Source of the DNA: Lentinus brumalis
Lineage: Eukaryota > Basidiomycota > Agaricomycetes > Polyporales > Polyporaceae
Reading direction: 5' to 3'
DNA length: 64,000 nucleotides
Assembly (NCBI GenBank): GCA_001792895.1
Contig: MARA01000012.1
Coordinates: 62,001 to 126,000, forward strand
Notes under the pieces: generated by a model
Told to the model about the DNA's origin: nothing
What the model saw: only the letters and a program-made list of their open reading frames with translations
Database searches by the model: none
Position numbers and translations under genes: made by a program
Shown here: piece by piece, positions 46,353-57,409 of the stretch
How positions within the stretch are numbered: position 1 is the stretch's first letter
Layout: the number at the start of each line of letters is the position of its first letter

Positions 46353-48293
46353 TTACAAGCCGACAGCCGAGAGCAGCTTGTTGAAGTCGGGCGTGCCGAG
46401 ACCAGTGACGGGATCCCAGCCAGCCTTCGCCGGAAACCCGTTCGTATTACAGCCGGGATTCGAGCCAGAGGTGATGTCGTTGAGGGCCGACGCCCCAGCC
46501 GAGTACAGGAAGGGGTTGAGGAACCCGAGGGGGCTCTTCCCAGCAGCGATGAGGCGGTCGTTCAAGAGGGAGATGATGCTGGCAAGCGTCGGGCTCGAGC
46601 AGCTCGTCCCCTCGACAGTGCCAGATTGGCCACCGACGACAACTTCGAAGTTGACGCCCTGCGTGGCGATGTCGGGGAAGCCGCGGCCAGTCGCGTTGTA
46701 CTTGCCAGAGTTGGTGCTCCCGAGGGCCTTGATGTAGCCTGAGACCGCGCTGGTCTGGTAGTCGGGAACGGCAAAGTAGTTGGAGAAGCCGCCGGACGAG
46801 AAGTCGGCAGCAGTCTCGGGCTGAACCCTTGGGTGGCGCCAACCGAGGTCATGCTGTTGCGGTCTGGTCAGCATCCGTTGCGCAACACGAGAGAACATTT
46901 GACATACAAAGGACAGCCAGAGGGGAAAGTCGGAACGAACTTGCTGCAACTGGCGGACTGAGAGCCAGCGACGCCTCCGTCACCAGAGGCGAACAGGATG
47001 GAGACGCCCCGGGCCCCCAGCTGCGCATACGCATTGCACAAGTTGCTGAAAGGGGTATGTGAGCGAAGGAGATCATGGTGCAGTAGAATACATAGACATA
47101 CTTGGCGAGGTTGCGAGAGATCGTGTTTTCGTTCTGCCCGTAGCTCGTGGTCATGACGAAAGGGGGCGTGTCCTCGTCGAGAAGGGCGTTGACGACATCG
47201 AGGAATCCCTCGAGGTCACCGTCCTGGAAGTCCTCGCCAACAGAGATGAACACGGTGGGCACGCCGGTGGCGACACCGACTGTGTACTGGATGTCGAGGT
47301 TCTGAAGTAGCTCGGAGTTAGCCCATTGCTATCAGCTGAAGTGACGTCATGTTCGACTTACAGCCTCGACACCGGCCTCGCTGCTGCTTTGTGGGTTCGA
47401 GCCGCCATCAAGCGTCTGAAGAGTAAAGCTCGTCGAGGACGAGATGTCCGTGCGGAACCGGGTCAAGAAGGTCTTAAGGTCAGCCTGGTTGGCGTACTGC
47501 TCGATGAAGCCGGTGACCGCGAGCTTGTTCGACGACTCGGTGGCCGGCGTCGAAGGGATGTTGTAGATCGCCTGTAGGCACGCGGGGGTGATAGTGCGTG
47601 CGCAGGACGAGGGGATTGTCGCACGCGACGTCATATTCTGGGCCTCAGCCTTGATCGGCGCAGTGAAGACCGGAGGAATGCCCCTGGGATTCGGGAAGGT
47701 GACCGTCGGGTGCACGAGGTCAAGATGTCCCTGGAGTTCGGCCGGGATAGAGTAGGAGAGGGTGCGGACGGCCTCTGTGCCGGTCTCATCGTGCGTGTAG
47801 ACTGAGAAGTCGGCATCGAAGAGCTCGTTTGCCTTGCTGACGGGAATTTCGAACGAGAGCCAATCGCCGGTGGCGGAGATCGTCTTCGCGCTGATGCTGT
47901 TCTCATTCAACCAAGAATTGACGGCGTCGACGCTGTCCTGAGTGGGGGTAACGAGTTGCTGAACCTGTGTACCATTGTAACAGTCACTGCAATCAGAGAC
48001 CAGCTACTGCAACAGCAACACGTAGTACATACCTCTGCCTTGGAGAGGTGCTTCCCGTAGTTCGCGCTCGACGGCGTGCTGACGTCCATAAGCTTACGCT
48101 CGAGCTCGGCGAAGTTGCTCTGCACGAGTGCGAGACGAAGCTTGAGGGTCTGCTCGGGCTGAGCAGCACCGCGCAGCGAGAAGCCGTCGGGGATGCCCTC
48201 GCGGGACTCGTGCAGCCTCATATTGCGCGCCATGGGCTTGCCCAAGGCGAGGGCAAAAAGTGACACGAAGAACAAGCCGCGAGTGGCAACCAT
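46353..48293 (-). CDS. Secreted S53 peptidase (sedolisin / tripeptidyl-peptidase-like), copy 1
   Basis: Starts at 48,293 with a signal peptide ([18 protein letters not shown], cleavage likely before KP). Exon one is 48,293-48,033, exon two begins at 47,964. The pro-kumamolisin activation domain follows ([38 protein letters not shown]). The catalytic domain shows Glu and Asp in EANLDIQYTVG, the oxyanion-region Asp in LFASGDGGV, the nucleophile Ser in [19 protein letters not shown], and the C-terminal calcium site region [10 protein letters not shown]...[13 protein letters not shown]. No break was found. These enzymes are secreted, act at acid pH and process extracellular protein; basidiomycete grifolisin is a known relative. 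A close tandem paralogue lies at 50,571-52,498. Confidence 0.93.
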
Positions 48294-48360
48294 GGTGGCT
48301 CGAGGTGGTTGTTGAGAGGTAGAACAGGGCCTTCGATGCTCTTCGTCGACGCCGCGAGGC

Positions 48361-48367
48361 CTTTATA
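48361..48367 (-). promoter_or_regulatory. TATA box of S53 copy 1
   Basis: Reads TATAAAG on the minus strand, 68 bases upstream of the start codon, within a block shared with copy 2 where the element is disrupted. Confidence 0.65.
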
Positions 48368-49250
48368 CACTCTCTGGCGAGACCTCACATGCGAGGTGAG
48401 GTGAGCAACTCAATACGCGTGCAGAGATAGCAGAGTAGCCGGTGCTAGAGCACATGGTGCAATCATTCGCAGGGAAGACAGTAACGGCAGGAATAGTCGT
48501 CGGACGGGCTGTCTCGAGCGGCTGTGTCTCGTCTCAACGTGCTCTCCGACAAGGGATGACAATCCTTCCGAGGCAGGTTGTTGTGCGGGGAAGGACTCGT
48601 GATGGCGAAGCTTGCTGTCGAGTGATCGCCATGTGCTAGAAGCAGTGTAGAGATTGATCAGAGCAGTTGGCAAGCCGCAAAGCTATTTTTACTCCACTCA
48701 TACCTGATAAGTGCCTCCGTAGTGTCTTCTCATACGAGTATGCTCACCGGAGTCGCCGATGGACCGTGTGGATGCCACGTCCGGCGCAAAGAAGTCCACG
48801 GGAGCAACTCCCCGCCGATAGAACCTCGGGTGCTGTGACTGTCAAAATATGCATCGATAGGTCAGCATCGAACCATCCTGCACACATAATATCAAAACAT
48901 TCCAGTGAAAACCCTTTGGTGTCATATGTTCACCTAAACGCGCCCCGACGACGCGCGGAATTGGGGTTAGTCATGGCGTGCGACAGCCAGGCGTAGCCGG
49001 CGTTCAAATTCCCTCCATGATGATATGAGAACCCTATAGACACGTCATCGCAAAGATGGCCGTAGGCAATTATATCGCTGTGGTCTTCATATTGTAGAGA
49101 TCGGGGAGATCGTGGTGGATGGAGGGGGTGCATCATGCAAAATGGCTGAAGGCAAGCCGCCTCGTGGCATCTTCCCCAGCGTCTACAATACCATATTAGG
49201 CTGTGCCACGTGGGACCAAAATGGGAGAGACCTGGAGAGACTCACGAAGT
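48368..49250. other. Intergenic region
   Basis: Nearly 900 bases with no gene on either strand. The part just upstream of S53 copy 1 resembles the corresponding region of copy 2 (gcgaggcctttaa versus gcgaggcctttat and the flanking gacctcacatgcga). Confidence 0.5.
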
Positions 49251-50129
49251 TCAGGAAGCATCCTCCACCAAAGTCAGAAGACGGAACATTGCCTTCGCTT
49301 CGGGCATGTAGGGGTCGCCTATCTGGGACGCCATAGGCTCCCAAATCGAAAACATGGCCCATAGCTGATGCAGGCTCTTGTGCAGAATGTACACGTCCCA
49401 GAAGTACGGGTACCATCCCGCTTCGGCCCAGTCGATGATACCGACGACGTGGCCTTCATGTACCATGACATTCGTAGGCTGCAGATCCCCATGCGAGAAG
49501 GCAGGCGGTCTCGAGAAGTCATAAGGCGCGAATAGGCGGTCGGAAACGCGGTGAGAGGTGAGAGAATTCCGCCCGATTATATTGACCCAATACTGAATGA
49601 AACTCCTCGTCTCGCGGGCGTCGTTCTCGCCGCACGGATAACGATCCAGTAGCCATGTAAACTTTGCGTTCCCTTTATGCCAGGGCCCGCGTAACGGTCC
49701 GAGGCGATCTCGGTGGCTGCTCAGCGTGGCAAGTCGGGAGAAGATGGTGCGTAATTCGCTGGTGATAACCTGACGCGCGTGGTCGTCAAGAATAGAAAGG
49801 GCCTCGAGCAACGTAGTTCCGGGAAGGCGCTCTTCGACGATGTAAGTCACTGTCTGGCCAGCATCCTCGCGGTACTCGGAGAAGATCGCGTACACAATCG
49901 GGACGCGCACGGAGGTGTGTTGGGCCACGAAGAGAGTCGTCTCCGCTTCGATAGGGGAGACGTGGTATCCATAGCGCACCACCAAGGGAACGCCGTCCTT
50001 CTCGGTGGCTTTGATCCTGCGCGGGACCGCGAAATCATCACGATCGAAAGGCCGATCGTCCAACTGCATGCTGGATGTCCGCAAGAGTTGTTGGATCTCT
50101 TCCAGTGAGAGGTTCAAATCCGAGGACAT
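49251..50129 (-). CDS. APH-family phosphotransferase-like protein
   Basis: Single-exon frame of 292 residues from the ATG at 50,129 (MSSDLNLSLEEIQQLLR); the frame is open further upstream but that part lacks family features. The APH/choline-kinase fold is seen in the N-lobe (LVVRYGYHVSPIEAETTLFV, PIVYAIFSEY, YIVEERLPGTTL), the catalytic loop FSHGDLQPTNVMV with the conserved His, Asp and Asn, and the metal site GIIDWAEAGWYP. These proteins are widespread in fungal genomes and most have no known substrate; antibiotic resistance should not be assumed. It lies between the two sedolisin genes on the same strand. Confidence 0.88.
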   Translation of the reverse strand: MSSDLNLSLEEIQQLLRTSSMQLDDRPFDRDDFAVPRRIKATEKDGVPLVVRYGYHVSPIEAETTLFVAQHTSVRVPIVYAIFSEYREDAGQTVTYIVEERLPGTTLLEALSILDDHARQVITSELRTIFSRLATLSSHRDRLGPLRGPWHKGNAKFTWLLDRYPCGENDARETRSFIQYWVNIIGRNSLTSHRVSDRLFAPYDFSRPPAFSHGDLQPTNVMVHEGHVVGIIDWAEAGWYPYFWDVYILHKSLHQLWAMFSIWEPMASQIGDPYMPEAKAMFRLLTLVEDAS

Positions 50130-50570
50130 GCGACAGCTGCCAATGAATGGGTGAAGGATCGAGAGGGATATAGGACAGACGGGAGATGAGAATCTCAGCT
50201 GAGACGAGAAGAAAGAGTTGAAGATACATGAGACCGTTTCCCTGTGGTACTTGGTGGCGGGTACGCGCGCTTTGACAATGACATACAGTAATATGAGCGT
50301 CCATGACGAGACGGGCCTCAAGACCACTCTGGCATCAAGCTACAAGCTTGATGCCGCTGCACCTATCCTCACAATTCTGCAGGGGGTTCAAGTACTCTTC
50401 GGAGGACTAACTCATTGAACACAGTGTGTTACGCACAAAATCATCTACCGCTAAGTGGAACCGTAGACACCGTTGACAGGCAGTGGAGAGGAGTACTTAA
50501 GTACATACTGAATACACACTTCGAGCGCGCTCGGCAAGTCTCCAAATTTGCCGCTGAGGGCCGGCTCCGT

Positions 50571-52498
50571 TCACAAGCCAACAGCTGTAAGCAGCTTGTT
50601 GAAGTCGGGCGTACCGAGACCAGTGACAGGGTCCCAGCCAGCCTTGGCCGGGAAGCCGTTCGTACCGCAGCCGGGGTTCGACCCAGAAGTGATATCGTTG
50701 AGCGCCGACGCGCCAGTATGAGAGTATAGGAAGGGGTTGAGGAATCCGAGGGGCTCTTTCCAGCCGCGATCAGACGGTCGTTCAAGAGGGAGATCATGCT
50801 CGCGAGCGTCGGGCTCGAGCAGCTCGTCCCATCGACGGTGCCGAACCGGCCACCGAGGACAATCTCGAAATTGGCACCCTGTGTGGCGATGTCGGGGAAG
50901 CCGCGGCCGGTCGCGTTGTACCTGCCGGAATTGGTGCTACCGAGCGCCTTGATGTAGCCCGAGACGGCACTGGTTTGGTAGTCGGGGATGGCGAAGTAGT
51001 TGGAGAAACCACCGGCCGAGAATTCGGCTGCGGTCTCGGGCTGAAGCCTTGGGTGGCGCCGACGGAGGTCATGCTGTCTCAGGCTGATCAGGCACGAGAG
51101 CGTCAATAGGGATGGTACTACGTACAATGGGCAGCCGGAGGGGAAAGTCGGGACGAACTTGCTGCAGCTGGAGGACTGCGAACCGGAGACACCCCCGTCG
51201 CCAGAGGCGAACAGGATGGAGACACCCCGGGCACCAAGCTGCGCGTAAGCATTGCATAAGTTGCTAGGAGGAATACGTGAGTTAACCAAGATCACGAGCG
51301 CCACAAGTATACGTACATGGCGAGGTTGGAGGACATCGTGTTCTCGTTCTGACCGTAGCTGGTTGTTATGACGTTAGGGGCGTGTCCATCTTGGAGATGT
51401 AGTTTACGGTATCGAGGAAGCCTTGGAGGCCGCCGTCCTGGTTGTCCTCGCCTACGGAAAGGAAATTAACGGGAACGCCAGTAGCAAGCCCGACCGTGTA
51501 CTGGGTGTCGAGGTTCTTGAAGCAACTCAGGATTAGCTTATAGTTGTCCATTCGAGTGACGGCATGGACAACTTACAGCCTCAACGCCGGCCTCGCTGCT
51601 GTTTTGTGAGTTCGAACCGCCATCGAGCGTCTGAAGAGTGAAGCTCGTCGAAGACGAGATGTCCGTGCGGAACCGGGTCAAGAAGGTCTTAAGGTCAGCC
51701 TGGTTGGCGTACTGCTCGATGTAGCCGGTGACAGCGAGCTTGTTCGATGACTTGGTAGCCCGGGTCAAAGGGATGTTGTAGATGGCCTGCAGGCACGCGG
51801 GTGTGATGGTGCTTGCGCAGGACGAGGGGATTGTCGCACGCGACGTCAGATTCTGGGCCTCAGCCTTGATCGGCGCAGAGAAGACGGGGAGGAGGCCCCT
51901 GGGGTTCGGGAAGGTGATGGTCGGATGGACGAGGTCAAGGTGGCCCTGAAGCTCCGCTGGGACGGAGTAGGAGAGGGTGCGGACGGCCTCCGTGCCGGTC
52001 TCGTCGTGCGTGTAGACTGAGAAGTCGGCATCGAAGAGGTAGTTCGCCTTGCTGACTGGGACCTCGAACGAGAGCCAATCGCCGGTGGGGGAGATCGGCT
52101 TCGCGCTGATGTCGTTCTCTTTGAGCCATGTGTTGACGGCGTCGACGCTGTCCTGCTTCGGGGCAACGAGCTGCTCGACCTGTAGAACATTGTTGTGGTC
52201 AGTGCCAGCCAAAAAGACGACAACGCGCAGCACATACCTCTGCCTTGGAGAGGTGCTTGCCGTAGTTCGCGCTCGACGGCGTGCTGACGTCCATCAGCTT
52301 ACGCCCGAGCTCGGCGACGTTGCTCTGCACGAGCGCAATACGAAGCTTGAGGGACTGGTCGGGCTGGGCAGTGCCGCGGAACGAGAAGCCATCGGGGACG
52401 CCCTCGCGGGACTCGTGCAGCTTCATGTTGTGCGTCATGGGCTTGCCCAAGGCAAGGGCAAAGAGCGAGACGAAGAACACGCCGCGGGTGGAAACCAT
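50571..52498 (-). CDS. Secreted S53 peptidase, copy 2 (two one-base frameshifts)
   Basis: Close paralogue of copy 1 with the same exon plan and a signal peptide ([18 protein letters not shown]). It retains the prodomain ([18 protein letters not shown]), the catalytic NLDTQYTVG region, [17 protein letters not shown] and [19 protein letters not shown]. Two breaks are seen. At plus-strand 51,377-51,380 a G-run has four bases where copy 1 has five, which ends the frame after KMDTPLTS. At 50,750-50,753 another G-run has four where copy 1 has five, which shifts the frame after LIAAGKSP. Restoring one base at each gives an alignment to copy 1 through the C-terminal [12 protein letters not shown]. 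It may be a young pseudogene or an intact gene hidden by homopolymer errors. Confidence 0.82.
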
Positions 52499-54779
52499 GG
52501 TGGCTCGAGGTGGCTGTTGAGAAGTAGAACAGGACCTTGTTTGCTCGTCGTCGACGTTGCGAGGCCTTTAAGTATACTCTCTCTCCGGCAAGACCTCACA
52601 TGCGACGCGGGGCGAACAATTCATGAGCAAGTCTGTAGCCGTGTAGAGATAGCAGGGCGGCCGGAGTTGAATCGCACGGTGCCACCAATCGCAGGAAGCG
52701 ACAGTAACGGCAAAGCCGCTTAAACGAGAAGTAGATGCGACCACTGCGTAGCATGCTCCCCGGAAAGGAGTCGACAAGGTCCGACAATCCTTCCGAGGCA
52801 CTATACTTCCGGTGATGAACCGGCGGAGGTGGCCATGCTCTGGGTAGAGTAGTTCTCAAGCACTAACACCAGTGTACAGAAAGTCAGAACAGCCGGCAAG
52901 GTACGAAGTTACTTTTTCCGTAGGCCCACCTGATACGCGAATAAGTGCAAGTTGTGATCAGAGGAAATTGAAAGGAACTCCCTGGAGATCGGATGCTGCA
53001 ATGGCGAGTAATGGTGGTGAGCGTACTAAGAAAGAATGGCACTGGAGCCTGTGGCTGATTAGTCTCCATAGCCGACCATAATAGGAAGGCGGGATGACTA
53101 CCGTATCATGGTCACGCTGGCAGAGGGGCGTCTACATTGCGGGATTGGGCCTGTTTCGCGTGCGGCGGCGCGGTCGGAGAACGCATGATCGTCCACTCTC
53201 GGAATCAGAGTCATACATACATCATATTTCAATGCGTGTTCTGCCATATGCGTCACATAGTAGCCAATACTAACTTTCTAGCTTTTCTGGCTGACTTGAG
53301 CCTCAGCCTCTAGTCGCATGAACCCCAGTGACTTGCCACAGGGCTTGAGTGATCATCCCAATTACTTGTCTTGTTCAAGTTCACAATTCCACCTCCATCC
53401 TGGCGGAGAGAACAAAATCACTTCAGCAAATCGATCGTCGGTTGCCCCTCGCACCGAGACGTGTCCAAGTCCGACGCCGCTGTTCCCGAGTACTGTACCA
53501 TATCGGAGAATCCACCGCCAACAGCGGCGAGCGAATATGTACGCGCTCAACATGGTGTGCGGCACATCAACATCGTGGCGTCGACGTGCCGCACACCAGG
53601 CGACCCTGCAGGTGGCGATTGAATTTCTGGGCATGGCTAGCACGGGTTAATCGCACAAGGGAAGTGCATCCTACGCGCAACGGCCCCATGTGCGGACGAT
53701 CGGAATAGCGGCCCAGATGCGGTAGGGGAAATCCTCACCTGACGGCGGCGTTCTGCGTTCGTCGACGGAGTTAAGTCGGGCATGGAAAACTGAGATGGCG
53801 GTCAGACAGGTTCAATGCAACGACTCGGTGAGTAGCGAGACCTTCCACCTTCCTCGATGCGCTTCAGCTAACCGACCTTGCAGGGCACGTTGGGACATCC
53901 CTGAACCGCCTACCGGGATTAGGCACTCGGCGTGGGCGGCGTCGTTCTCCTGTCAAAATGCCACGATTCTTCTCGAAGACGGGGCTTGTGCATCCAAGTA
54001 GGCCTTCTCCGTCATATCCGCATCCAACGCCCGAGCAATGATAGACGACTGCGTCCCAAACGCCGACCGCCACGGCCAGGAAGTGCGATGACCTGCGAGT
54101 ACTGCCTATGCGTTAAGGTGGTGTCCTCCTTCGGCGAGCATCTCGGATGCAATGACGCCCAACAGCAGCACATGACTCGCAAGGGTGTTAGAATTCGGAG
54201 TGCACGCCTCTGCCTCGTTCCCGCAGAACGCGCACAGGACTTCCTTGGGGGAAGTAACAATGCGCGCGTGTTAATCCATCAGCATACTCACATGCGGCAT
54301 CAAAATAGTGGCAACTCACGAGATGAGTTGTACCACGCACATTGATGAGCGAGTCCGGACGGGTAGCCTTCCCAGCGCGCTTTGCCACCTCCAGCTCTGC
54401 TGCAATGTTCTTCGATGCCTAAGGCATCTCCGGCATGCACTTGTTGCGGCATACGGGCAACCCTCAGCTCGACGCGCATCCAGTCATCTTCGTCTGCATG
54501 ATGCTCTCCAGTGACGACGCAGACTCCGGAGTGTCGTCCGCTTCGATAGGATCGCCGTGTGGAAAACATCTGTCGCTCACCCGTGAAACCGTCGAATGCG
54601 CTACTCGGGAGCCAAGGCGTTATTTTGCAGCGGTTGATAGGTCTTCGGAGGATGAGCGTAGCCGAAGAAGCCCCACGAGCTGCTGACCGCATGTCTCGTG
54701 GTCAGAGAGTGAGAAGATAGAGGAAGTTCAATGCTCACCAAGGATATCACTCGCCATACTTACGTACTAGACTGCACGT
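52499..54779. other. Gene-poor region
   Basis: About 2.3 kb. Apart from the upstream region of S53 copy 2 nothing is recognisable; the longest ORFs (about 53,318-53,708 plus, 54,300-54,692 minus) have no family motif and look like chance frames. Confidence 0.5.
52566..52577 (-). promoter_or_regulatory. Altered TATA region of S53 copy 2
   Basis: Where copy 1 reads TATAAAGGCC, copy 2 reads TATACTTAAAGGCC on the minus strand, i.e. an insertion splits the element. Expression of the two copies may therefore differ. Confidence 0.5.
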
Positions 54780-55240
54780 CTGGCGATGGGAATAAATGGG
54801 CATGCGCAAGGAAAGCGGTCGGCCACACCGAACCGAAGGACTAAACGGCAAGCAGGATTCCGCCCCTCCTTGCGCAAGAGGTACATCGTCGCGTTCCACG
54901 AGGTCGAGCCGGTGCTCGTACACTTCTCTCGCACGTTCGCGCGAGAACTCTTGCGCATCGACACCAGTAGAGCGCCATTCTGGGGACGCGCAGACGATGC
55001 GAGCACACAAGAGAGAGCAGCACACTCGTCCTCGGAGTAAAGCTCCCAGTCTGGATAGTCGCGCTGGTTGAGAGCGACGAGGTGGAGGTTCTGCAGAGAG
55101 AAGGGGCAGAAGTCAGCTATGAGTGCGTGGATCAAAGAAGCTATCATAGAACGTGAGATTTGCCAACATCGTGAGCCGACACACTCACCTCCACGCCAAA
55201 CAAGACTGTGTTCGAATTCGAATAGTATCTTCACGAAATA
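54780..55240 (-). pseudogene. Inverted, decayed copy of the alpha/beta hydrolase
   Basis: On the minus strand an intron-like CTCTCTGCAG is followed by NLHLVALNQRDYPDWELYSE and DECAAL, which matches FNARIVLPNRRDYPGSVPFT and EERAEF of the intact gene at 55,854. After a frameshift the text resumes as RERAREVYEHRLDLVERDDV, matching QERAREFYDYLVDVVKAGGV, then PLAQGG and ends. The nucleophile elbow and all downstream parts are absent. The copy lies head-to-head with the intact gene. Confidence 0.8.
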
Positions 55241-55802
55241 GCTCTCATAAAGCGGGTTTGATCCCGGATCCGAGCAGGCGCGAGCTCTGGCAAGTGACGA
55301 CCCTGTATCCGAGCTCTCAGGACAGCTACTGGTAGCCAGCAGATTGTGCCTGATGAGGCCATGTCGTCTTATCGCAGGTCATGGTTGTATGCTGAATCCT
55401 CGATAGGACTGGGTGCTTTGATGGACAGCGCGGCGCCGCGGTATCGCAGGATAACTGGTGACTTCGCAGAGGCGGTACGGGCTTTGATGGCCTACCTAAC
55501 GAGTCAGCAAGGACTGAGATGCCCGTATGGAAGTGCTTACATGAGCATACATACTTCCGAACCTCAGGGCAATACCAGCCATCAGACCAAAACATGCACA
55601 TCGCCTCCGCTGAGTCAACCAATCCCAGATACTGATTTTCCCGCACGGAGCGCGCGTGTCGAGTGGTAAAAGATGGCGCAACCGCGTATCTTCCACTTGG
55701 TATGATGCTGACCAAGCTTTGCTGCCAGTAATGGCTCGACGGTGATGCCTGCACAGCACATAGCACTCATCAGTCAGCAACTCACCTCCCGAGTACAAGG
55801 AC
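55241..55802. other. Region between inverted hydrolase copies
   Basis: No gene seen in about 560 bases. It contains the upstream region of the intact hydrolase and of its broken inverted copy. Confidence 0.5.
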
Positions 55803-55809
55803 TATAAAG
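55803..55809 (+). promoter_or_regulatory. TATA box of the hydrolase gene
   Basis: TATAAAG 45 bases before the start codon at 55,854. Confidence 0.6.
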
Positions 55810-55853
55810 GACATGCAGGAAGGCAGACAGGGACAGCCAACCATTGAATCGCC

Positions 55854-57116
55854 ATGGCACAGACAGAGACGACTTCCATCCGGACCTTCCTCGACTCGGG
55901 TGTTCCGGCAGGCAGCACGGACCACACGACGCTCGTCGTCGTACACGGCTGGGGCTTTCATGGTGGTCAGTCTCGTTTCTTGCATGATGTCTGACGAACG
56001 CTGAAACACGTACGATACAGGAAACTTCAAGAAGCTCATCCCGCTCGCTTCGAAGTTCAATGCGCGCATCGTCCTCCCGAACAGACGCGACTACCCTGGT
56101 TCCGTCCCCTTCACGGCGGAGGAGCGTGCGGAATTCGCTCGACTCGCCGAAACTCCCGCCGGGAGTCCCGGAGCAACAGAGAGAATGGAAGTGGTCATGC
56201 AGGAACGCGCGCGCGAGTTTTACGACTATCTCGTCGATGTCGTCAAGGCCGGTGGAGTCGTCCGAGCTCAGGGAAAGAAGGGCGGTCTCGTCCTTGCCGG
56301 ATGGTCTCTCGGCGCGACATGGCTCTCCGCTCTTCTCACTCATGTCGCGTCGTTCCCCGTCGGTGACGTGGACCTGAAGGAATACGTCAGAAGAATCGTG
56401 TATTACGGTGAGCTGATAGTTGGATCAGTACGTCCCGTAAGACTGATAAGGCGAAACTCACTGCTCGGACAGATGCATCGTATGTCTGCCACGGATACAC
56501 CATACCGGGAGGACTATATCACCCCCTGCACGACCCTGCGCTCGCGCCTGCAGAGAAGACGGAGCACTTTGGGAAATGGGTATCCGCATACTTCGCGCAC
56601 GGAGACGTGGAACGGTCTGGGATAGCAGCCCTGGAGTCCCGCCACTACCTCGAGAGCCCTTCGCCGACGATCACGCGCATGACGGCGGACGAAATCGCAG
56701 AGTCGGCGTACCCGGCGCCAGGAGAGCAGGGCGGGAGTGAGCATGGGATCGCCATGGCGTCGATCGCCCACGGGACGTACGCGTCGCTCAGGAAGGGCGC
56801 GTTCCTGCTGCGAGACTTGCCGTCTGGCTCGGACGACTGGCGAGAAGTCGAAGTCCGATACTTGTGGGGTGATGCGTCGACCTGGGAGATGCCCTTGGCC
56901 TATCGGACGTTGTTCGAGGAGCTGGAGGAGACGAGGAAAGCAGGCAGGGCGGTGCGAAAAGTCGAATGGGTACGCTTCCGGGGAGCAAATCATTTCGTGA
57001 GTGATGTTGGGCCTTCATCCTTTGGTTCTTCAGCTGATGTTATGATCTAGGCTCACTGGGACTTGCCTGATAAGACCTTGCGAGGATTCCTGGGCGATGA
57101 CGCTGAAGTGCAATGA
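55854..57116 (+). CDS. Alpha/beta-fold hydrolase
   Basis: Four exons. Exon one (MAQTETTSIRTFLDSG) reaches the oxyanion-hole motif VVVHGWGFHG and splits the following Gly codon at an intron ending in ATACAG; exon two starts GNFKKLIPLASKFNARIVLP. The nucleophile elbow is LAGWSLGATW. After a second intron come HGDVERSGIAALESRHYLES and the helical cap; the catalytic His is in RGANHF followed, after a GTGAGT intron, by AHWDLPDKTLRGFL. The stop is TGA at 57,116, length near 350 residues. All joins keep frame. Such enzymes hydrolyse esters, lactones or epoxides; the substrate is unknown. An SDR gene follows 293 bases downstream on the same strand. Confidence 0.9.
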
Positions 57117-57409
57117 TGAATGTAAGCCCGAAGTATGAGCAGGTGCAGGACGGCTCAATAAGTCCTTGGCAACGATGTGTGCATTGCTCTTTGATAAACA
57201 GGCAATGATGAGCTCCTCATCGTAGTCGTACTTGCACTCGAATACAATAGCTTCCACATATAGGATCCGGGATATCAGTCGGCCCGGCGAGCGGCACAGG
57301 CAAGCCGTTTCCCAAGACGTCATACTTTCGTCCACCTGGATCGCAGGTGGGCAACTTTAGCGTCCACGTCTTTCTCTACCACCACCAACAGAAATTGATG
57401 ACTCACAGC

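Noticed and set aside
49251..50129. Aminoglycoside resistance gene
   Set aside because: Only the broad APH fold is shared; fungal members of this family are numerous and rarely linked to antibiotics.
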